NCBI GenBank assembly: GCA_019454045.1 | Contig: SKCR01007824.1 | Coordinates: 372,001 to 436,000, forward strand | From: Zanthoxylum bungeanum | Taxonomy: Eukaryota; Streptophyta; Magnoliopsida; Sapindales; Rutaceae | Reading direction: 5' to 3' | DNA: 64,000 bases | The notes under the pieces: model-generated | Databases searched by the model: none | What the model was told of the DNA's origin: nothing | Seen by the model: only the letters and a program-made list of their open reading frames with translations | Made by a program: the position numbers and the translations under genes | Shown here: positions 57,985 to 64,000 of the stretch, one piece after another | Layout of the letters: each line of letters opens with the position of its first letter | Position numbering within the stretch: the first letter of the stretch is position 1

Positions 57985-59707
57985 TGTTGGTTTCTATAAT
58001 TAGTCCCAAAGAAAGATTAAGCCATAGAAATACATATAACATACATGCAAAGCTAGAACATGGCGGAATCATACTTACTAAGCTTTGTGACGAAAATGGT
58101 GAAGACAATCCTTGAGTCTTCAATGGTGGAAGTTTCGGCCAAGAAGAAGAGGAAGAGAAGCTCCAAGTCTTCAAGTGTTCCAAGCTCCAAGGTTGTTTCC
58201 CTATCACCTTTGTGGTCTTTAAATCGGTGTGCTACGTTTCTCATGGTGAGCAGGAGGTGAAGGAGGGAATGCTTGTGCTGAAGCAAAAAAGGGAGAATGA
58301 AAAACATTTTTCTTTCGGCCCTTCAATGAAGCTCACAGACGTGAGCAAAGGAGAAGAAGAGAGTGAGACTTTTCAATTTTTGGTTCTCTAATTCCGAATT
58401 AACGAATTTCCGTCGCGACGAGAATTAAATAATTACGCCTAGCGGAATTATTATTCAGATCGCTAACGAATTAATTCTAATTAATTCGTTTGCCCGAATT
58501 AAAATCCGATTTTAATTCCGCGTCGAAATCTAATTTCGTTTAATAATATATCGAATATATTATTTTATCGATTAATTCCAAATTAATCGATCTCTCTCTC
58601 TCTCTCCTAATAAGGCATTTTATCCAAGATAAGTTTCTCCGCAATTAATCCAAGATTAATAAAGTTCGAATCAAACATCATAGGTGAATCTTCAGGAAGC
58701 GACCCAAGAGATCTCCGGATATGTTGGCAGTAAATACGGTCGTTGGATAATCCAAACACGTACGTACCTCGTACTACGTTTTTACCGATTTACAAGACAA
58801 GGTTGGCTTCTAGCAAAGCGCCATGCCTACCCAATTCTCCAGAAATATTCTTACTGGAATATTAGATCTTTATCAAGCGTAGTATACCGTAGTATTGCGT
58901 ACATCGATCCAGTATCGGACGATCACATGTTAGGCCTGGGGCTGGAAATGTGTCTGCCCCGTACGAAACATATATCGGATATCAAACAACTAGTCTCTTT
59001 AAATCGGACAATCCTGACCTGGTCATATTGTCCCGACGGTTGCAACCTTTTATAGAGTACTAGTTCTGTATCCAGTGTGATATCATCTCCATATGTCTGA
59101 AGTGATACTTCCATCTTGACATCACATCCAGTACACTACGATTCTCGATAAACCCAGAAGAGGCGTACACAGAACCGGTTAAAGCCCCGAACCACCACAA
59201 CCAAAGTTTACCGATTGTCGCAAGTACTAGCGATGCAAGTCTCAGGTTAAGACCATATACACCTACCCTGATGCGGCCTCCCATAGACACGCAGACATAC
59301 TACCAATGGGATTCCGCGGGGTCTGTCCAGAGCGAAGCTGTTTTCCGTACCATCGGTAAAACACAACCTCCTATCGCACTTGCATAAGTATCCAATACTT
59401 ATATATGAGAACTATGCCGTTGTGCCATCACAACTCGCACAAGTGCAATACTAGTCTATTCCGCATTATCGATGTCCGATCTCGATAATACTCCGACTAG
59501 GGATATTTAATGATTAAACCTTTTATATTGATACTGTCTCATATCATCTCAATACGGAACTAATCATATGGACTTTTGCCATTAATATATTAAAGTAAAT
59601 AATTTTACAAAACGGCAAAAGGCAATTTCATTATCACATAGTTAATTTTGTACAATAATACAATATCATTTACAAAATAGTGACGCTATGGGTCATAATG
59701 TCTAACA
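57985..59707 (-). repeat. 3' LTR of Cop-G (1723 bp)
   Basis: On the minus strand it begins TGTTAGACATTATGACCC and ends ATAGAAACCAACA. It is homologous to the Cop-1 and Cop-H LTRs, but about 400 bp shorter, mostly in the second half. Long open readings on the plus strand near 58684-59055 are LTR sequence, not genes. Confidence 0.88.
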
Positions 59708-59721
59708 ATCTCCCACTTGGC
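59708..59721 (-). other. Polypurine tract of Cop-G
   Basis: Minus-strand GCCAAGTGGGAGAT lies between the RNase H stop and the LTR. Confidence 0.8.
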
Positions 59722-60160
59722 CTATAGCCAGTCACTCAAGCATCTAATACCTGAACTATGTATATGTCGTTCAAACACTTGCTGAAGAACAGCCTTCGTC
59801 AGCGGATCTGCAATGTTGTCATCTGATGCGACCTTCTCGACTTTTACATCGCCACGATGTATAATCTCCCGAATCAGATGGTAACGCCGAAGAACATGCT
59901 TGGATCGTTGATGAGACCTTGGTTCCTTAGCTTGTGCTATAGCCCCGTTATTGTCACAATACAATGGCACGGGCTCAGCAGCTAACGGAACTACTCCTAA
60001 TCCGATTAGGAATTTTCGGATCCAAACTGCCTCCTTTGCTGCTTCCTGATGCAGCAATATACTCCGCTTCAGTTGTTGAATCGGCAACAGTATCTTGCTT
60101 GGAAGATTTCCAGCTCACTGCTCCGTTATTCAAACAAAAAATGTACCCGATTGCGACTTG
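59722..60160 (-). pseudogene. RNase H C-terminal part of Cop-G
   Basis: From [13 protein letters not shown] onward the sequence is a classic copia RNase H tail: LYCDNNGAIAQAKEPRSHQR, RRYHLIREIIHRGDV, DNIADPLTKAV, ending at 59722. The N-terminal [20 protein letters not shown] block (about 60060-60130) is in other frames because of at least two small indels, so RNase H is split from the frame upstream. Confidence 0.85.
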
Positions 60161-60786
60161 AAGTCGTCCTTGTCGGTTTGGAAACTTGCATCGGTGTACC
60201 CAGACACCCCAAGTTCTCCACCTCCATAAATTAAGAAAGCATCCTTAGTTCGTCTAAGATACTTAAGGATATTCTTAACAGCCATCCAGTGACCTTCACC
60301 TGGATCGGCCTGATAGCGACTGCACATGCTCAAAGCATATGACACATCAGGTCGCGTACATATCATGGCATACATGATCGATCCGACTGCCGAGGCGAAC
60401 GGTATCCGACTCATGTTATCTCTCTCTTCTTTAGTCTTAGGACACATGTCCTTAGACAGAAGGATACCACGTGACATTGGCATCAATCCCTTCTTGGATT
60501 GATCCATGTTGAATCGCTTCAACACTTTGTCAATATATGTACTCTGGGAGAGTCCAAGCAGCTTTCTAGATCTATCCCGGTAGATCTTTATTCCCAGAAT
60601 AAAGGCTGCTTCTCCCAGATCTTTCATGGAGAATTTTAATGAAAGCCAAGCTTTCACCGACGTTAGCATGGGAATGTCATTGCCTATAAGCAATACGTCG
60701 TCGACATAAAGGACAATAAAAGTTAGTGCTCTCCCCACTAACCTTCTTGTATACACAAGGGTCATCATCGTTTTGTACGAAATCAT
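60130..60786 (-). pseudogene. Reverse transcriptase, C-terminal part, of Cop-G
   Basis: A 218-codon stretch contains the polymerase catalytic motif LYVDDVLLIGN (YVDD near residues 27-30), MKDLGEAAFILGI and LLGLSQSTYIDKVLKRF. It continues into the linker and RNase H start ([30 protein letters not shown]). It is separated from the reverse transcriptase N-terminal part by a frameshift near 60750. All catalytic residues seen are intact. Confidence 0.88.
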
Positions 60787-61228
60787 ATTCTTTTATGATC
60801 TCATCAAAACGCTGATTCCATGACCGTGATGCTTGCTTCAATCCATAAATGGATCGATTTAACTTACAAACCTTGTTTGCAAGTCTAGGTACGATAAAAC
60901 CGTCAGGTTGTTGCATATAAACATCCTCCAAAAGGTTTCCGTTAAGGAAAGCGGTTTTAACGTCCATCTGCCATATCTCGTAATCGAAATATGCAGCTAT
61001 TGCAAGCATTATCCGAATGGATTTAATCATGGCAACGGGTGAGAAAGTTTCGTCATAATCAATACCATATTGTTGACGATACCCCTTTGCTACAAGCCTA
61101 GCTTTGTACGTTTGTACGTTGCCATCCATGTCGGTCTTCTTCTTGAAGATCCATCTGCATCCAATAGGCTTTACGCCTTCTGGTGCATCAACCAGTGTCC
61201 AAACTTGGTTGGCATACATGGAATCCAT
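60677..61228 (-). pseudogene. Reverse transcriptase, N-terminal part, of Cop-G
   Basis: An open stretch of 183 codons runs from MDSMYANQVWTLVDAPEGVK through TYKARLVAKGYRQQYGIDY, TFSPVAMIKSIRIM, the catalytic-Asp motif MDVKTAFLNGNL and SIYGLKQASRSWNQ. A frameshift near 61195-61228 separates it from the integrase frame and another near 60750 from the YVDD part. Together with the preceding entry it would form a normal copia polymerase. Confidence 0.88.
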
Positions 61229-63425
61229 CTCGGACTGGCTTCATGGCATCTTGCCATAAAGCGGAATCAATATTCTGTATTGCTTCCTCATACGTAGTCG
61301 GTTCATTATCCTCAATAAGATTAATATCTACATGAGGCGAGATCAGGAACCCATACCTCTCAGGTACCTTCCTGACTCTCTCCGACCTACGCGGTCCTTG
61401 TGTATCTGAAGATTGTGGTACAGACTCATCCTGGATGGTCTGTTTATGTTCCGTCGTTGATTCATTGCCAGGAACAGTATCACTACGATTTTCATCGAGC
61501 TCCACTTTCCTCCCACTTACCACTGCATCTAGGAATTCCTTCTCAAGGAAAAATGCATGTAGAGCAACAAACACTTTGTTCTCTTGTGGGTGATAGAAGT
61601 AATATCCTTTGGTTTCCTTAGGATATCCCACGAAAAGGCATTTATCTGATTTGGGTTCTAGTTTGGTACCTTCCAAACGTTTAACATATGCCCAGCATCC
61701 CCAAATCTTCAGGAAAGAGAAACCTGGTTTCCTTCCTGTCCATTTCTCATATGGAGTCTGTTCAACAGACTTTGACGGAACCTTATTCAAAATAAGTACC
61801 GCACTGGTTAATGCGTATCCCCAGAAGGATATTGGTAGCTCAGTCCGACTCATCATCGACCTTACCATGTCTAACAAGGTACGGTTTCTCCGTTCAGACA
61901 CACCGTTTAATTGCGGTGTTCCAGGAGGAGTCCACTGTGAAAGAATACCATTTTCTTTCAAGTAATCTTGAAACTCATAACTTAAGTATTCGCCACCACG
62001 GTCCGACCGCAATGTCTTAATACTCTTGCCTGTTTGTTTTTCTACTTCGTGTCGAAACTCTTTGAATTTCTCAAAAGTTTCCGACTTGTGTCTCATTAGA
62101 TACACATAACCATAACGAGATGCATCATCCGTAAAGGTTACGAAGTAATGATATCCACCTCTAGCCTGGCTAGACATGGGCCCACATACGTCGCTATGAA
62201 CGAGGGCTAACAGTTCTGTGGCACGTTCACCTTTACCACTAAAAGGTGATTTAGGCATTTTGCCTAAAAGACAAGATTCGCAGACATCATATGAATTAAG
62301 ATCAAATCCGTCCAAGTACCCACTCTTCGAAAGTGTGGATATGCGAGTCTTGTTTATGTGTCCTAGACGACAATGCCACATGTAAGCTTCATCTTTTAGA
62401 TTACTCTTTTTGAGCCTTTTGTTTGTTATTTTATGTTTAGGAGATTCATTTATATTCAAAATATAAAGGCCATTATTTGCTACAGCAGTGCAAATTTCTG
62501 CATCATTTTTATATAAATAACACCCAGTGTTTCTAAATACAAAAGTGTACCCATGCTGGGTTAACAAAGATACAGATATGATATTCCTAGTCAAACTAGG
62601 TATATAATAACAGTTCAAAAGTTTAAGCATATGCCCCGAGGGCAATTCCAAAACAAAAGTCCCTACAGCCAAAACAGCAACTGGAGTTCCGTTTCCGACT
62701 CGTAGATCAACCTCCCCTGAAGTCAGCATCCTGCTATCCTGCAGATCCTGCAAATCAGTACATATATGAGCAGCACAACCAGAATCAAAAATCCAATTTT
62801 TAAAACTAGAAGTAGTCATATTTATCTCAATAACAAACATACCAGAGGCGAGTGCCTTGCCTGCCTTGATATCCTCCCTTGGTCCCTTGCCCATTCGGCA
62901 GTCACGTTTCCAGTGACCCTTCTTGCCGCAGTTGAGGCAGACATCTTGAGATTTGTCCCTTGGCTTCCCAGAAGCTTTTGTCAACTTGCCTTTACCCTTT
63001 TTCTTATGTTTCTTCTTCCTCACCCCTCCAGTAGCTTTGGGCCCAGCCTTTGGCCTCTGAGAGGTCGATGCAAAGTGCGCCTCGCGCTTGCCCCCTTTTT
63101 GGAGTTCTTTTTCAGACTCCTTCAAGATGGATAACAGCTCTCCAAGAGTGTCATCCGTATCCATCAACTTATAGTTGATTATGATTTGTCTCCAAGTATC
63201 AGGAAGTGACTGTAAGATCAAATCTATGGTCAGCTCAGCCTCCAAGACTATTCCCATATTGGCCAACTCATCAATATCGGCGATCATTTGAGCCCCGTGG
63301 GCCTCAACTGATGCGCCTTCAGTCATTCGGGCGCGGAAGAGTTTCTTCACCAACTCGTACCTTTCCATCCGCTTGTTGGAGCGGTGGAGATCTCGCAGTC
63401 TAGCCATCATACTATAAGGATCCAA
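61188..63425 (-). pseudogene. Gag C-terminal half, protease and integrase of Cop-G (745 codons open)
   Basis: This is the longest open frame in the window. Residues 1-150 are the gag C-terminal half. Residues 163-176 form the zinc knuckle CLNCGKKGHWKRDC. The protease active site DSG is at 214-216. The GAG-pre-integrase zinc residues are H351, H356, C382 and C385. The integrase core has D412, D475 and E511, with the expected 35-residue gap between the last two. Residues 540-700 are the integrase C-terminal region and hinge (RRSERVRKVPERYG), leading toward reverse transcriptase. Every catalytic residue is present, so damage is limited to frameshifts at both ends. It is called a pseudogene only because the full polyprotein is interrupted; sequencing error is an alternative for the breaks. 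Confidence 0.9.
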
Positions 63426-63688
63426 GTCCCTATTCTGGCGACGAAAGTGCTGTGAGTCATCGAAGCTAACATAATAGCCTGAGCTGTGTCACAATCATTG
63501 CTGTGAGTTTTCCATAACTCCAGCTCAAGTGGGTCAGTGGGCTTAGGCGGGAGAGGTGTTTGTATAGTGTACAACATCCTCTCAGCCCCAAGGACTATCC
63601 TCAGGTTCATTTCCCAATCAGCGAAGTTTGTGCCCTTAAAGACATTGTCACCCATGATGATGTCTCGGACATTTACCTTGCTTGCCAT
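63407..63688 (-). pseudogene. Gag N-terminal part of Cop-G
   Basis: It starts MASKVNVRDIIMGDNVFKG and continues FADWEMNLRIVLGAERMLY, collinear with Cop-E gag. A frameshift near 63430-63450 (in the SMTHSTFVA/RIGTW region) separates it from the long frame. The ATG follows the conserved leader end GATAGTTGGACTATCGTAG. Confidence 0.85.
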
Positions 63689-64000
63689 CTCAACTACGAT
63701 AGTCCAACTATCTAGTTAACGATAAAATGGGTACAGTCAAACTGTTACAAAGAAAAATAACAATGAATTAGTCCAACTAATTTTAATTAAACGAAATAAT
63801 TTTGAAAGACGCGTAAGGCTAAGTATCTGAATGAAATTGCAAATTCAATACTAGCCTCCCACTATTTTTATCAAGTCTCTAACCCTCTGTTGAGAACTCG
63901 GGAAATCCTATTTCCTAGTGGGCTAGGATCCCGTTAAATAACACACAACCTTGACTTTGGCCAACAAGCTGTATGCTATTTAACTAGGTAGATCTCAAAG
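63689..64000 (-). other. Cop-G leader, partial
   Basis: Untranslated leader collinear with the Cop-E (50112-50601) and Cop-1 leaders, including the GGGATCCTAGCCCACTAGG block and the TTGGCCAAAGTCAAG motif near 63955. It continues past the window. Confidence 0.75.

Larger units (their letters stand above)
57985..64000 (-). mobile_element. Copia element Cop-G, best-preserved copy, 5' end outside window
   Basis: Cop-G has all copia domains in order on the minus strand: gag, protease, integrase, reverse transcriptase and RNase H, then a polypurine tract and 3' LTR (59707-57985). The 5' LTR and most of the leader are beyond 64000. The coding region is broken only at four or so frameshifts, so Cop-G or a sibling is a plausible donor of proteins for Cop-1 and Cop-H. 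CGTTC at 57980-57984 would be one target duplication. Confidence 0.9.

Noticed and set aside
57752..58207. Plus-strand open frames over the Gyp-B protease and Cop-G LTR end (for example 57798-58115)
   Set aside because: They are antisense to the recognisable protease motif ILGRPFLATGR and cross the LTR insertion boundary at 57985, so they cannot be one gene.
58684..59055. A 123-codon plus-strand open frame, with related ones at 6605-6787 and 35364-35588
   Set aside because: These are the same conserved patch of copia LTR read in either direction; no LTR-encoded protein is known for this group and the frames are not conserved.

Overview
This window looks like repeat-rich intergenic DNA from a flowering plant, most likely a eudicot. 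I base that on AT-rich DNA made almost entirely of Ty1/copia and Ty3/gypsy LTR retrotransposons, initiator-Met and Asp tRNA primer-binding sites, and a plant LOG-type (cytokinin-activating enzyme) sequence. I cannot name the species. I found no convincing intact host gene, no tRNA or rRNA gene, and nothing bacterial. Nearly everything belongs to at least nine LTR elements, many nested in one another. Element names used here (Cop-1, Chr-1, Cop-C, Cop-H, Cop-D, Cop-E, Gyp-A, Cop-F, Gyp-B, Cop-G) are labels for this window only.

Layout, left to right. 1-7886: Cop-1 (+), a copia element whose 5' end is outside the window. It sits inside the 5' LTR of Chr-1 (+; 7887-15594), a chromovirus-like gypsy element with a long non-coding interior. 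Chr-1 itself interrupts the RNase H end of Cop-C (+; 15595-19339, resuming 29377-30033). Cop-H (-; 19340-29376) is a complete LTR-to-LTR copia copy of the same family as Cop-1, inserted in Cop-C. Cop-D (-; 30034-34549) is a relative of Cop-C lying in the opposite orientation. Cop-E (+; 34550-38261 and 50107-52615) interrupts Cop-D. Gyp-A (+; 38262-50106) is inserted in the Cop-E leader with a perfect 5-bp target duplication (CCAAG). Cop-F (-; 52616-56095) ends Cop-E and is fused on its other side to Gyp-B (-; 56096-57984), a truncated relative of Gyp-A. Cop-G (-; 57985 to beyond 64000) is inserted in the Gyp-B protease region and is the best-preserved copia copy.

The most interesting system is the Gyp-A/Gyp-B family. 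These are non-autonomous Athila-like gypsy elements. Between the 3' end of the gag/pol remnant and the 3' polypurine tract they carry an intronless copy of a LOG gene (cytokinin riboside 5'-monophosphate phosphoribohydrolase). Three copies are present: two in Gyp-A and one truncated copy in Gyp-B. The LOG copies share the same upstream flank, including a TATAAATT box 41-56 bp before the LOG start, so the gene was captured once by an ancestor and then spread with the element. All three are now broken by stops, a frameshift or truncation. Gyp-A also has an unusual LTR-interior-LTR-interior-LTR tandem architecture, with LTRs carrying dense G-box (CACGTG) clusters.

A second theme is parasitism within the copia family. 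Cop-1 and Cop-H share identical pol lesions, yet Cop-H has two near-identical LTRs. This implies that an already defective copy was mobilised by proteins from relatives such as Cop-G.
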